Assembly (NCBI GenBank): GCA_964396595.1
Contig: CAYNFR010000038.1
Location: 1 to 25,804 of the forward strand
DNA: 25,804 nt
Source of the DNA: CAYNFR01 sp964396595
Lineage (GTDB): Bacteria > Bacteroidota > Bacteroidia > Chitinophagales > Saprospiraceae
Direction of reading: 5' to 3'
Position numbers and translations under genes: made by a program. The notes beneath the pieces were generated by a model. That model did no database searches. It was not told the origin of the DNA and worked only from the letters and a program-made list of their open reading frames with translations. Numbering within the stretch: the first letter of the stretch is position 1; the number at the start of each line of letters is the position of its first letter. Below, piece by piece: positions 6,160 to 14,689 of this stretch.

Positions 6160-8703
6160 ATGCTAATGAGATACTTAACATTTATATTGGCCGTCGGCCT
6201 AATTGTTTCTTGTCGAGAAAAGAAAGCCACTATTAAGGAGGCTGAAGGACTGCGTGTGGATTGGCAAATAAGCTCAATCAATCTGGATAATTATCGGAGT
6301 CAGATCAGGATGGTTATTAAAAACATCACGCCGGAAAAATATGTCGGAGGGGACTGGACATTATATTACAATATGATGGGTGGCAGGGTAGATGTGTCGA
6401 GCATGCCTCAAGGTTACCAAGCGGAGCGAATCAACGGAGAATACCACAAAATAAGTTCAAGTGAAGGACGCGATATCAATCCTTATGACAGCCTCATCAT
6501 TGAATACACGCTTATAGGCATTATACAGCGCGAAGCCATGGGGCCTGTAGGGATGTTTTTGCATATTGAAAGTGCAGACAGGCAGATACCAATTCCTTCG
6601 AAAGTACATTGGCAAAATGCGGTAGGTATAGAGAAGATAAATTTGCCAACAGCAGCTTCTCGTTATCATCAATATGCGTCTCAGAATATATTGCCCATCG
6701 AGCAAGTGGGTCTTGTTACGCCTACACCTACATCGTTGAAGCTAAGCGGGGGGCAAGGTTTCAAACTGAGCAACAATGTCTCTTGTAATCTGCCATCATC
6801 TTTTAGTGATCTCCGAGGAGTAATAGAAGTTATGTTTAATAAAAACGAACTTGTGCAAGTCAGTTTTGGGGAGGAAAGGGGAATAAAAATACAGCTAGAC
6901 AAGAGCTTGACAACCGAGGCTTATCAGCTTAATATTAGACCAGATGAAATTTTGATTTCAGCGGGTGATCGTAATGGGGTGATATACGGATTGGGCTCTT
7001 TAGCCCAAATATGGTATACCGCTCAGCGCGATGGCGCTGTCGAACTTCCTGCTTTATCCATCACAGATAGACCAAGATTTGCCTATCGCGGCATCCACTT
7101 TGACATCGGTAGGAATTATTTTACTCCTGATAAGGTCAAACAACTGCTGGATTTTATGGCATTGTTTAAACTGAACAAGTTTCACTTTAATGTAACAGAA
7201 GATGAAGGATGGCGTCTGGAGATACCCGGACTAGCTGAATTAACCGAAGTGGGCTCTCGTCGAGGATTTACGAAAGACGAATCTGACAGACTTAACCCTG
7301 CCTATGGCTCTGGACCTGATGTAAGCTATGCTATGGGCACAGGGTATTACACCCGTGCCGAGTTTATAGATATATTGCGTTATGCTGACGCACGGGGAAT
7401 AAGTGTGATTCCTGAGATCAATGCCCCAGCGCATGCTCGTGCAGCAATCATTGCGATGAAAGCGAGATATAACAAATACATGGCTGCCGGAGATCAAGCA
7501 CGTGCCGAAGAATATATACTTCATGACCCTGAAGATAAGAGCGAGTATATTTCGGCGCAGCAGTATAATGATAATGTTATCTGCGTATGCCGACCAAGTG
7601 CCATGGCATTTGTCGGGAAAGTCGTCGACGAGATCGTAGCTATGTATAGAGAAGCCGGTGTACCGATGGAGATATTTCATGCCGGGGGTGATGAAGTACC
7701 TTTTGGTGCATGGCAAAAATCACCTATCTGCCAACGCTTTATAAAAGAAACCGCAAGTGTTAATTCTAGCGATGATCTTCATCAATACTACCTCCTCAAT
7801 TTGCTCAATATCCTACGTAAATATAATGTGCGCTTAGGAGGCTGGGAGGAAATCGTTCTGAAGCATGGGCCTGATGGACATAACACGACAGAGATTGATA
7901 TGACATTAGTGGCAGATGGAGTGATTCCGTATGTATGGAATGCTACATGGGGAGATGGCAGAGAAGACATGGTGTATAAACTAGCTAACGTAGGATATGA
8001 TGTGGTTATGTGCAACTCATCAGCCTATTATTTTGATATGACGGACGATATGGATCCAGAGAACTATGGGCTAAGTTGGTCAGGATATGTCAATTACAAA
8101 GATATGTGGAGTACTGAGCCAACCGACATTTTCCAGTCTTCTGCACGTGCGCTAGAAAATGATGCCATAAGTGCCAGTGCTATGGCACGTAAAACAAGAC
8201 TAGTACCAAGTGCACGTAGCCGTTTCCTAGGTATTCAGGGTCAGATGTGGACAGAGACGATACGCAGTGAGGCGATATTTGATGAAATGATGTATCCCAA
8301 TCTTCCGATCTTCGCAGAGAGGGCCTGGGCAGCAGCTTCTACTTGGTATAACCGAGCTGATGTAAGTACTAAGCAACAAGCCCTAGAACAAGAATGGAAT
8401 GTCATGGCGAATACCTTGGGACAGCGCATATTACCGGTTTTGACGCAGTTTTTTGGAGGGGTAGAGTCAGATTTACCTAAACCCGGAGGAATAATCCGAG
8501 ATGGTAAACTCTATGCTAATGCGATGTTTCCGGGTACAGAGATTAGATACACTCTAGATGGTACGATACCGGATAATGCTAGCCGGGTTTATACCGAGCC
8601 CATTGATGTGGCTGTCGATGCGCCGATAGCTCTGCGGTGCTTCGATACTAAGGGACGAGGTGGACGTGTGATCTATGTCAAGCAGAATGACATGCCTATG
8701 TAA
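6160..8703 (+). CDS. GH20 beta-N-acetylhexosaminidase lipoprotein
   Basis: 847 residues from the ATG at 6160 (another ATG at 6166; the frame is open back to an ATG at 6115 inside the RidA gene, which I reject). A lipoprotein signal ends in LIVSC, about residue 18. Domain order: CHB_HEX-type carbohydrate-binding domain (about 30-150), GH20b domain (about 180-295), GH20 (beta/alpha)8 catalytic domain (about 300-760), and a C-terminal CHB_HEX_C domain with TEIRYTLDGTIPDNASRVYT. The catalytic Asp511-Glu512 pair lies in HAGGDEVPFGAW; the Asp supports substrate-assisted catalysis through the acetamido group. It removes terminal GlcNAc or GalNAc from chitooligosaccharides or glycoproteins. The layout resembles Serratia chitobiase. 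It is likely co-transcribed with the RidA lipoprotein. Confidence 0.95.
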   Translation: MLMRYLTFILAVGLIVSCREKKATIKEAEGLRVDWQISSINLDNYRSQIRMVIKNITPEKYVGGDWTLYYNMMGGRVDVSSMPQGYQAERINGEYHKISSSEGRDINPYDSLIIEYTLIGIIQREAMGPVGMFLHIESADRQIPIPSKVHWQNAVGIEKINLPTAASRYHQYASQNILPIEQVGLVTPTPTSLKLSGGQGFKLSNNVSCNLPSSFSDLRGVIEVMFNKNELVQVSFGEERGIKIQLDKSLTTEAYQLNIRPDEILISAGDRNGVIYGLGSLAQIWYTAQRDGAVELPALSITDRPRFAYRGIHFDIGRNYFTPDKVKQLLDFMALFKLNKFHFNVTEDEGWRLEIPGLAELTEVGSRRGFTKDESDRLNPAYGSGPDVSYAMGTGYYTRAEFIDILRYADARGISVIPEINAPAHARAAIIAMKARYNKYMAAGDQARAEEYILHDPEDKSEYISAQQYNDNVICVCRPSAMAFVGKVVDEIVAMYREAGVPMEIFHAGGDEVPFGAWQKSPICQRFIKETASVNSSDDLHQYYLLNLLNILRKYNVRLGGWEEIVLKHGPDGHNTTEIDMTLVADGVIPYVWNATWGDGREDMVYKLANVGYDVVMCNSSAYYFDMTDDMDPENYGLSWSGYVNYKDMWSTEPTDIFQSSARALENDAISASAMARKTRLVPSARSRFLGIQGQMWTETIRSEAIFDEMMYPNLPIFAERAWAAASTWYNRADVSTKQQALEQEWNVMANTLGQRILPVLTQFFGGVESDLPKPGGIIRDGKLYANAMFPGTEIRYTLDGTIPDNASRVYTEPIDVAVDAPIALRCFDTKGRGGRVIYVKQNDMPM

Positions 8704-8719
8704 GAGCTTCTTTAGTCTG

Positions 8720-9214
8720 TTAATTTAACCATACTTCTGTAGCGCCTCCTTCATTGATCAGGTGATAATGACGTATGTCGTGAGACATTGCTAGCATATT
8801 GTGTACTTCTTTGCGGAGCTCTCCGGTGCCTTTGCCATGAATAATGGTTATAATCTTATGACCGGCATCGATAGAAGACAAAATAAAATCAGCACACTTC
8901 TTTAACTGGTATCTGATGATCATCTGAGGTTCGCGAGACATAGTCGGGTCGTTATCTTTTACATGCAGATCAATCTCTGTCGGTACTCTCTTCTTTTTTA
9001 TTGTGATGGGCTTTTCTTCAAGGGCCGACAACAAGGGATCTTCTAGGGGTTCTTCCGGTGCGATTGTCAGTTTATTAAAATGACTTAGAATAGTTTTATT
9101 AGCTATTTTAACTCGAGCGCGACCGTCTTTACTCACACCTTCATAGGTGCCTGATCGCCCTGATTTAATGAGAGTCACTCGATCGCCGATCCACAGATCA
9201 TTTGGGTTTATCAT
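8720..9214 (-). CDS. Smr domain protein
   Basis: 164 residues, cytosolic. The N-terminal part (about 1-50; IGDRVTLIKSGRSGTYEGVS) looks like a small SH3/KOW-like barrel. A charged linker follows, then a C-terminal Smr domain (about 80-164) with EIDLHV, IIHGKGTGELRKEV and a closing NEGGATEVWL strand. The HGKGTG loop is the Smr signature; Smr domains bind nucleic acids and some nick DNA or RNA. The N-terminal fusion resembles the Smr proteins common in Bacteroidota, distinct from MutS2. It is convergent with the GH20 gene (16 nt between stops) and divergent from the cyclase gene. Confidence 0.88.
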   Translation of the reverse strand: MINPNDLWIGDRVTLIKSGRSGTYEGVSKDGRARVKIANKTILSHFNKLTIAPEEPLEDPLLSALEEKPITIKKKRVPTEIDLHVKDNDPTMSREPQMIIRYQLKKCADFILSSIDAGHKIITIIHGKGTGELRKEVHNMLAMSHDIRHYHLINEGGATEVWLN

Positions 9215-9308
9215 CTTTTAATTATCCTAGGATTATTTATATCATCCGGTCTTTCTTACTTTTATCTTTCACACTATTATCAATCTTAGAAGCTAAACTT
9301 ATGTTCAC

Positions 9309-10073
9309 ATGCGTGTAATTGACCTTTCCAAAACCATCCGATATAATAATGGAGATCCATCTTTTATGAAAGTACGCATCCGACATAAACCACATTACAA
9401 AGCTAAGTGGTTGTTGAGATTGTTTGGATTGCCTTTTAAATTTTTCCCGGAAGGGTGGTCAGGATGGGCGGACGACACAATAGAGAAGATGGGTGTTCAT
9501 GCGACGACACATATTGATGCCCCATGGCATTATCATCCTATTTGTGAAGGCGAGAAGGCGAAGACGATAGATGAAATACCGCTAGAATGGTGTATTGGTC
9601 CCGGAGTGGTTATAGATATGCGACATAAGGCAGACTTTGACCCGATTACGAAGCAAGATGTCCAAAAATTTCTAGATAAACATGGGATAGTACTCAGAGA
9701 AAAAATGATCGTCCTGATCATGACAGGCAGAGATCAATATATGGGAACCAAGCGATTTTTTACACATGGCACCGGGATGACAGCCGCCGCTACGGAGTGG
9801 CTTATTGATCAAGGTATCAAGGTGATGGGGATAGACGCCTGGGGATGGGATCTGCCTCTGCCTCATTTAATCGAGCGAGCTAAGAAAGAGAAAAATAAAT
9901 CTCTGTTTTGGGAAGCACATCTTGTGGGTCGTAGGCGCGAGTACTGTCACATGGAGCAGCTTACCAATCTTGCTGCCTTGCCGACAACAGGATTTACAGT
10001 CTGCGTATTTCCATTAAAAATCGAAGGAGCTTCGGCTGCTCCAGCAAGGGTAGTGGCATTACTTGAAGCGTAA
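9309..10073 (+). CDS. Cyclase family metal-dependent hydrolase (kynurenine formamidase-like)
   Basis: 254 residues, no signal peptide. The metal-binding signature is present as His64-x-x-Thr-His68-x-Asp70-x-Pro-x-His74 (VHATTHIDAPWHYHP), the HxGTHxDxPxH motif of PF04199 with Thr in place of Gly. Later conserved parts are MTGRDQYMG, THGTGMTAAATEWLIDQG and KVMGIDAWGWDLPLP. Family members hydrolyse N-formylkynurenine, cyclic amides or isatin. This copy, at 250-odd residues, is longer than bacterial KynB (about 210), and no kynurenine pathway gene is nearby, so I do not assign a substrate. It is divergent from the Smr gene, with a 94-bp shared upstream region, and convergent with cimA (26 nt between). 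Confidence 0.88.
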   Translation: MRVIDLSKTIRYNNGDPSFMKVRIRHKPHYKAKWLLRLFGLPFKFFPEGWSGWADDTIEKMGVHATTHIDAPWHYHPICEGEKAKTIDEIPLEWCIGPGVVIDMRHKADFDPITKQDVQKFLDKHGIVLREKMIVLIMTGRDQYMGTKRFFTHGTGMTAAATEWLIDQGIKVMGIDAWGWDLPLPHLIERAKKEKNKSLFWEAHLVGRRREYCHMEQLTNLAALPTTGFTVCVFPLKIEGASAAPARVVALLEA

Positions 10074-10099
10074 TCTTCACGTCGTTCAGCCATACTATA

Positions 10100-11692
10100 T
10101 TATGGTGTTGCTTCTATCAGCCTGTACCTGTAGGCATCTCTCAAGGCGGACCAGCTTGCTTCGATAATATTGGGGTTAGCGCCGCATGTCCACCAAGTAG
10201 AATTGCCATCAGTGGATTTTACGAGGACCTGTGTTATCGAATCTGTTCCCATATTGCTCTGAAGGATTCGAACTTTATAGTCAGTCAGTCTGACATTATT
10301 TAGTTGTGGAAAATGTGCGACAAAGGCCTGTCTGGCAGCATTATCCAATGCACCTACTGGTCCACTAGACTCGGCCACCGTAATTTTTATTTCTTTTGCG
10401 CTGTTAAGGCGCAATTTGACCACTGCCTCAGAGAAATTCTTGTCAGTATCTCGTACTACTTCAGAAATAATACGATAGCTTACTAATTCAAATTCATCTT
10501 CCAGTCCAAAAAAATGTTCGTGGAGCAAGAGAACAAACGAAGCATCTGCATTCTCAAATTCATAGCCCTTGTTTTCAAGTGCTTTCAGCTTCGTGATGAA
10601 TTCACGCATAGCTTCGGATTTCTCTTCTACTTCAATACCAAGTTGTTTAGCTTTCATAGCGATGCTACTTCCTCCGGCCATATCAGATAGTAGTATGCGT
10701 TGATGATTTCCGACGGTCTCGGGGCGAATATGTTCATAGCTATGTGCTACTTTCTTGGCTGCGTTGGCATGAACACCTCCTTTATGTGCGAAGGCACTTT
10801 TGCCCACGAAAGGTTCTTGTTTCCAAGGAATTTTATGTGCATATTCATCGATACGGTTAGATAGGGATTTTAACCCTGTCATATTTGTAGCGCAGCTGAG
10901 ATTATAACCCAGTTTCAGATGGAGATTGGGGATAATGCTGGTAAGATTGGCGTTTCCTATCCGCTCTCCGTATCCATTCAGCGTGCCTTGTACCATGACA
11001 GCTCCAGCCTCAATACCTGCAAGGGACACTGCCACACCTAGTCCACAATCATTATGACAATGCACACCGATCGAAGTATCAATTAGTGAGGCGCAGACTT
11101 CTGAGACGATCGATTCGATTTGATGAACCATCGAGCCGCCATTCGTATCACATAATGTGATGTAATCGGCTCCTCCAGCGGTAGCCGCTCGCAAGGTATC
11201 TAATGCATAATCAGGATTGTCCTTGTATCCATCAAAAAAATGTTCTGCATCATAAATTACCTCTCTACCATGTTGCTTCAAATGATGGACGCTGTCCCGA
11301 ATCATATTCAAATTCTCTTCAGGCGTCGTATTGAGCACATCTGTCACGTGGAGCAGCCATGATTTACCAAATATTGTCACTACAGGTGTAGAGGCTTGCA
11401 ATAAAAGCGCCAATTGCGGATCCTCTGACGCAGCAATACCTGATCTGCGTGTAGAACCAAATGCCGCTATCTTAGCATGACGAAGAGAGACCTCTTTCAT
11501 CAATTCGAAAAATTCCATATCACGCGGATTTGACCCCGGCCAGCCACCTTCGATGTAGTCAAACCCAAATTTATCCATCTCACGGGCTATTGCGACCTTA
11601 TCCATTGCGGAGAACGAGATACCCTCTCCCTGCGTACCATCACGCAAGGTGGTGTCATAAATTAATATCCTTTTGTCTCGAGAAGAAGCCAT
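10100..11692 (-). CDS. cimA: Citramalate synthase
   Basis: 530 residues. It condenses pyruvate and acetyl-CoA to (R)-citramalate, the threonine-independent entry to isoleucine. The DRE-TIM signature is near the N-terminus (LIYDTTLRDGTQGEGISFS), with metal-ligand segments GVHCHNDCGLGVAVSLAG and the Q-G-T-LNGYGERIGNANL region. The linker HKGGVHANAAKKV precedes a C-terminal LeuA-type dimerisation/allosteric domain (about 370-525). Length and the DGTQGEGIS variant fit the CimA branch (about 520-540 residues) rather than 2-isopropylmalate or homocitrate synthase. It appears monocistronic; no other ilv or leu gene is in the window. About 210 bp without a gene lie upstream, with no clear -7 box. Confidence 0.93.
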   Translation of the reverse strand: MASSRDKRILIYDTTLRDGTQGEGISFSAMDKVAIAREMDKFGFDYIEGGWPGSNPRDMEFFELMKEVSLRHAKIAAFGSTRRSGIAASEDPQLALLLQASTPVVTIFGKSWLLHVTDVLNTTPEENLNMIRDSVHHLKQHGREVIYDAEHFFDGYKDNPDYALDTLRAATAGGADYITLCDTNGGSMVHQIESIVSEVCASLIDTSIGVHCHNDCGLGVAVSLAGIEAGAVMVQGTLNGYGERIGNANLTSIIPNLHLKLGYNLSCATNMTGLKSLSNRIDEYAHKIPWKQEPFVGKSAFAHKGGVHANAAKKVAHSYEHIRPETVGNHQRILLSDMAGGSSIAMKAKQLGIEVEEKSEAMREFITKLKALENKGYEFENADASFVLLLHEHFFGLEDEFELVSYRIISEVVRDTDKNFSEAVVKLRLNSAKEIKITVAESSGPVGALDNAARQAFVAHFPQLNNVRLTDYKVRILQSNMGTDSITQVLVKSTDGNSTWWTCGANPNIIEASWSALRDAYRYRLIEATP

Positions 11693-11884
11693 GACGGAAT
11701 ACCTTTTTTAGTCTCCTTAGAATAGATTGAGCGATAAATAAATGATGACGATGAGCGAAGATATAGATAGATAATGGATATTTAGTCAATTCTGTGTGGT
11801 GAATCTTTTAATACAGTGTCATGGAGAATGAATTGAAATACTGAATCTCTTCATTGTATGTTTAAGAAAAGAATTGTGTAGTGA

Positions 11885-11900
11885 GCTCAGAACATTGAGC
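11885..11900 (-). terminator. Weak hairpin after the small lipoprotein gene
   Basis: GCTCA and TGAGC form a 5-bp stem (one extra wobble pair) a few bases past the stop codon of the minus-strand lipoprotein gene. No U-tract follows on that strand. Confidence 0.25.
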
Positions 11901-11903
11901 GTT

Positions 11904-12443
11904 TTAAATCTTACTCAAGCATTTTTCAAACTCTCGCTCGTTTATGTTGAAGGCAATAGACAGCTCGATGATAGATTCGGTGAGAGGTGAATAGCTTAAC
12001 ATTTCGATGAAATGATTTGTTATATCTAGGCTGTTTGCCCTATATTGATCAGCGCATTTAAAAATGCCGCCCGACGGAGGATCTTTGTGATTTATTTCAT
12101 AATGATCCAGAACTAATTCACGCAGGGTGTTGATAAAATCTGATTGTTTCAAAAAACCTGCTTTAATACTCCTTCGAATCAACTTTGGATCAAGCTGATC
12201 TTTGATTTTTTCAATATTGACTGTAAGCGTCTCTTCTTCAAGGCTTATATTATGAATTAAGCTATCGCTGGTTTGAAGTATTTCTTTAGAGATAACAAAT
12301 ATGCTATTATTCTTATCTGATGCAGACTGTTGACAAGAGAGTATGGAAAATGAAAAAATTACGATAAAAATAATTTTTAACTCTACATGTATAAACCAAG
12401 CATTCAGGTTAGGATATCCTTTATATCCAATTATTTTCTTCAT
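11904..12443 (-). CDS. Unknown lipoprotein
   Basis: 179 residues that I do not recognise. A hydrophobic segment (about 22-36) ends in SILSC, so Cys37 is a likely lipidation site. The 22-residue leader before it is long, and no better in-frame ATG exists. The mature part is mostly helical in composition, polar, with no catalytic motif I can name; two cysteines lie in the C-terminal half (FKCADQ and FEKCLSKI). It lies 31 nt downstream of the TspO-like gene on the same strand and may be co-transcribed with it. Confidence 0.65.
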   Translation of the reverse strand: MKKIIGYKGYPNLNAWFIHVELKIIFIVIFSFSILSCQQSASDKNNSIFVISKEILQTSDSLIHNISLEEETLTVNIEKIKDQLDPKLIRRSIKAGFLKQSDFINTLRELVLDHYEINHKDPPSGGIFKCADQYRANSLDITNHFIEMLSYSPLTESIIELSIAFNINEREFEKCLSKI

Positions 12444-12474
12444 TACTCTTTAAATATTACATGTTCGATACTAT

Positions 12475-13239
12475 CTAACTAAAAATTGTACTCTTTCTCT
12501 TAATCAAGAATAACACCCCAATAAACACAACAAGGCATATTGCAGAAGTATATATTATACTAGGATACATACCATTAAATCCGCGCGCTGATAAATGTTT
12601 AAACAGAATGGCGCCATATGCCCATATCAGCACCATGCCATAAGGGGCATAGCGATCGACACGCATTCTCAATGTTCCAATGATCATCCCAACTAGCAGA
12701 ACGGTTATTGTCCAGAAACTTTCAGAGAGACCAAGTCCATTCCATCCTAGCTTAACAAGAAGAACGGTGATATTAGCTATGGTGGCTACAGTTATCCATC
12801 CGAAATAGATGCCAAATGCCAATCGCGAAATCCAATGTAGAGAATCCCTCTTCTCTTTATCTCTGAATATATCTGCTATCTTAATTAAGGATACCAGCAA
12901 TCCGAGCATAATGAAGACTGACAGCCATATAAAGTCATAATGCCAGGTGATGATCCATGAGGCATTGAGTAGTGCATTAACAATAAATAAACTGTTGATC
13001 TTCGGGGTATGATGGTCTTTCTCACCCCAAAATTGACGGATAACATAAATGCCCAGTAATGTATAAATTAATCCCCATATCGAAAAGGCATATCCCGCTG
13101 GCGCGAATAGGTTAGCATAATCATCCGAAATCTGTCCAGTACTTCTACCACCAAGTGGCAATAAGACGGCAGTATAATTGGTAGCTACCATAATGATATA
13201 AGCACCGAGTGTAGCAATTCTTAGTTTTAAAGGATACAT
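12475..13239 (-). CDS. TspO/MBR-like (tryptophan-rich sensory) membrane protein
   Basis: 254 residues, very hydrophobic, with about seven to eight predicted membrane segments (for example near 8-30, 48-70, 82-100, 104-125, 135-160, 172-192, 200-215 and 225-248). The segment NLFAPAGYAFSIWGLIYTLL is the hallmark of the longer Bacteroidota proteins related to TspO, and tryptophans recur in the helices (WGLIY, SWIITWHY, ISRLAFGIYFGWITVA). Classical TspO has five helices and about 160 residues and binds porphyrins; this enlarged form is related at its core, but ligand and role are unknown. Its start is preceded by TAAATTAG (one mismatch to the -7 box) ending 4 nt before the ATG. The small lipoprotein gene follows. 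Confidence 0.8.
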   Translation of the reverse strand: MYPLKLRIATLGAYIIMVATNYTAVLLPLGGRSTGQISDDYANLFAPAGYAFSIWGLIYTLLGIYVIRQFWGEKDHHTPKINSLFIVNALLNASWIITWHYDFIWLSVFIMLGLLVSLIKIADIFRDKEKRDSLHWISRLAFGIYFGWITVATIANITVLLVKLGWNGLGLSESFWTITVLLVGMIIGTLRMRVDRYAPYGMVLIWAYGAILFKHLSARGFNGMYPSIIYTSAICLVVFIGVLFLIKRKSTIFS

Positions 13240-13361
13240 TAATCTAATTTAATTCAGGCAAGATAGATGTTTTTTCTATTTTGAACAAGTGCCTACAATA
13301 ATGTAGTTATTTACTTAGATTTGGCATCTATATCTGCGCATATTCGTTCATATATCATGTT

Positions 13362-13388
13362 GTGACTAATATCTCTTGGTCTAGTCAC
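13362..13388 (-). terminator. Inverted repeat downstream of the porin
   Basis: GTGACTA and TAGTCAC form a perfect 7-bp stem with a 13-nt loop, 84 nt past the porin stop on the minus strand. It may end the block of minus-strand genes. No U-tract is seen. Confidence 0.3.
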
Positions 13389-13471
13389 TTATTCAAAAGC
13401 TCTGAAAGTTGTAACCAATAAGTCACGATCAATTTCGCTCAAAAATGCCAATCTTTTGACCAGAAAGCATC

Positions 13472-14611
13472 TTAGTGATTGGTTACTGAAAATTTAATAG
13501 CTAATGAGGCAGCGATTATAAAGTTAGCATCCGTCAGATCCAGTCCTTTTTCAAAAATTGGATCTTTGCTTCTCAGCAATCTGCCCTCTATTCGGCAAAG
13601 TAATAATTCTGTAGGAGAGTAATCCATATTAATAGACAAGCCTGTTGTTCTAAAGCCATTGGCAATGTCCGTATTGATGATTACCCCTGTGGGGTCATGA
13701 TAGTATTCCGCTCTGGCAGCCATTTTCCATTGTTTGTTGACATGGTATTGAGCGATCAAAATAGGACAGTACCATTGATCATATGACGAACTGCCTTTAC
13801 TCGTTTGTTGTACACCTATATCTAGTCCTGCTACGAGATGGAAATTATCTGACAGTATCAGTTCGCTGTAGAAATTATTAAAAAAGCGCATTCTTTTCGT
13901 AGCATCAATGTCGTCTGTTCCTATAAAGGTACTCCAATTAAAATTCATCCTTTCTGATGGGCTAAAGAGAATCTGTGTACCGAACGACAAAAGCGAATTG
14001 CCGGGCAATCGCTGAATCCGCTGCCAGCCATTTACCACTAGACCCGCAAGTGTCCATTGATCATTGGGGCTAATACTCAGTTTGACTCCAGAAAAGAAAT
14101 AAGGCGAGTTTTCAGCCAATAAGGATCTAGTTAATGTGGGATTTTCGGTTGAAATAGCGTTTTCGAAACCTATATGAGAGGGAAGCACACCTGCATCTAA
14201 CCATAGATTATTTTTCTTATTTAAAGATAGACCGATATTGGCCTCAAAGATGTTTTTCAATAATCCGGGCTCGTCTGCATAGTTATCATTTGCATATGTG
14301 CCGGTTTGTATTGCTAAGTTTGCGCGATATTTATCATTCGCAACATCCAATTTGATTATACCTAGATTTAGATTGAATTCATTATGGCGATTATGATTGT
14401 ATAAGAAAGTTTGTCTTGATGAGCCTTGCGGTTTATTAAAATCATAAGTATAAAATACATCCATAAAGCCTGAGATTGTCAATCTAGGCGGGTCTTGCCA
14501 AGTACTATCGGCTTGCGACAATCCGAAAGAGCTCTTAAATAAGGCGCAAATCAGGAGTGTTTTTTTATAGAAAGTAGATGGCGGATACTCAAAAGTTACT
14601 TTTTTGTCCAT
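13472..14611 (-). CDS. Outer-membrane beta-barrel porin (BBP2/OmpL-like)
   Basis: 379 residues. A signal peptide of slightly unusual form lies at about residues 17-33 (KKTLLICALFKSSFGLSQA). The mature N-terminus ISGFMDVFYTYDFNKPQG and the segment RHNEFNLNLGIIKLDV are typical of putative beta-barrel porin-2 (PF07642). The rest alternates aromatic and polar residues in strand-length runs: LWLDAGVLPSHIGFENAIS, PYFFSGVKLSISPNDQWTLAG, and a final strand ending in FIIAASLAIKFSVTNH. It probably forms a pore for small solutes. It lies 78 nt downstream of sdaA on the same strand and may be the last gene of that transcription unit. Confidence 0.85.
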   Translation of the reverse strand: MDKKVTFEYPPSTFYKKTLLICALFKSSFGLSQADSTWQDPPRLTISGFMDVFYTYDFNKPQGSSRQTFLYNHNRHNEFNLNLGIIKLDVANDKYRANLAIQTGTYANDNYADEPGLLKNIFEANIGLSLNKKNNLWLDAGVLPSHIGFENAISTENPTLTRSLLAENSPYFFSGVKLSISPNDQWTLAGLVVNGWQRIQRLPGNSLLSFGTQILFSPSERMNFNWSTFIGTDDIDATKRMRFFNNFYSELILSDNFHLVAGLDIGVQQTSKGSSSYDQWYCPILIAQYHVNKQWKMAARAEYYHDPTGVIINTDIANGFRTTGLSINMDYSPTELLLCRIEGRLLRSKDPIFEKGLDLTDANFIIAASLAIKFSVTNH

Positions 14612-14689
14612 TCTTGATGATTACAACAAGAAGCTATAAATTAAAATAATATACATTTATTGAGATTAGTGGAGTCATTCAGAATACGT

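Noticed and set aside
10090..10105. CCATA/TATGG hairpin between the convergent cyclase and cimA genes
   Set aside because: It is only 5 bp, AT-rich, overlaps the cimA stop codon and has no T-run on either strand.
10261..10275. GGATTCGAAC, resembling the T-arm of a tRNA
   Set aside because: It lies inside the well-supported cimA coding sequence, and no acceptor stem, D-arm or anticodon arm fits around it.
13411..13486. 9-bp inverted repeat GTAACCAAT / ATTGGTTAC
   Set aside because: One arm is the last codons of the porin, the arms are 58 nt apart, and a match of this size is expected by chance.
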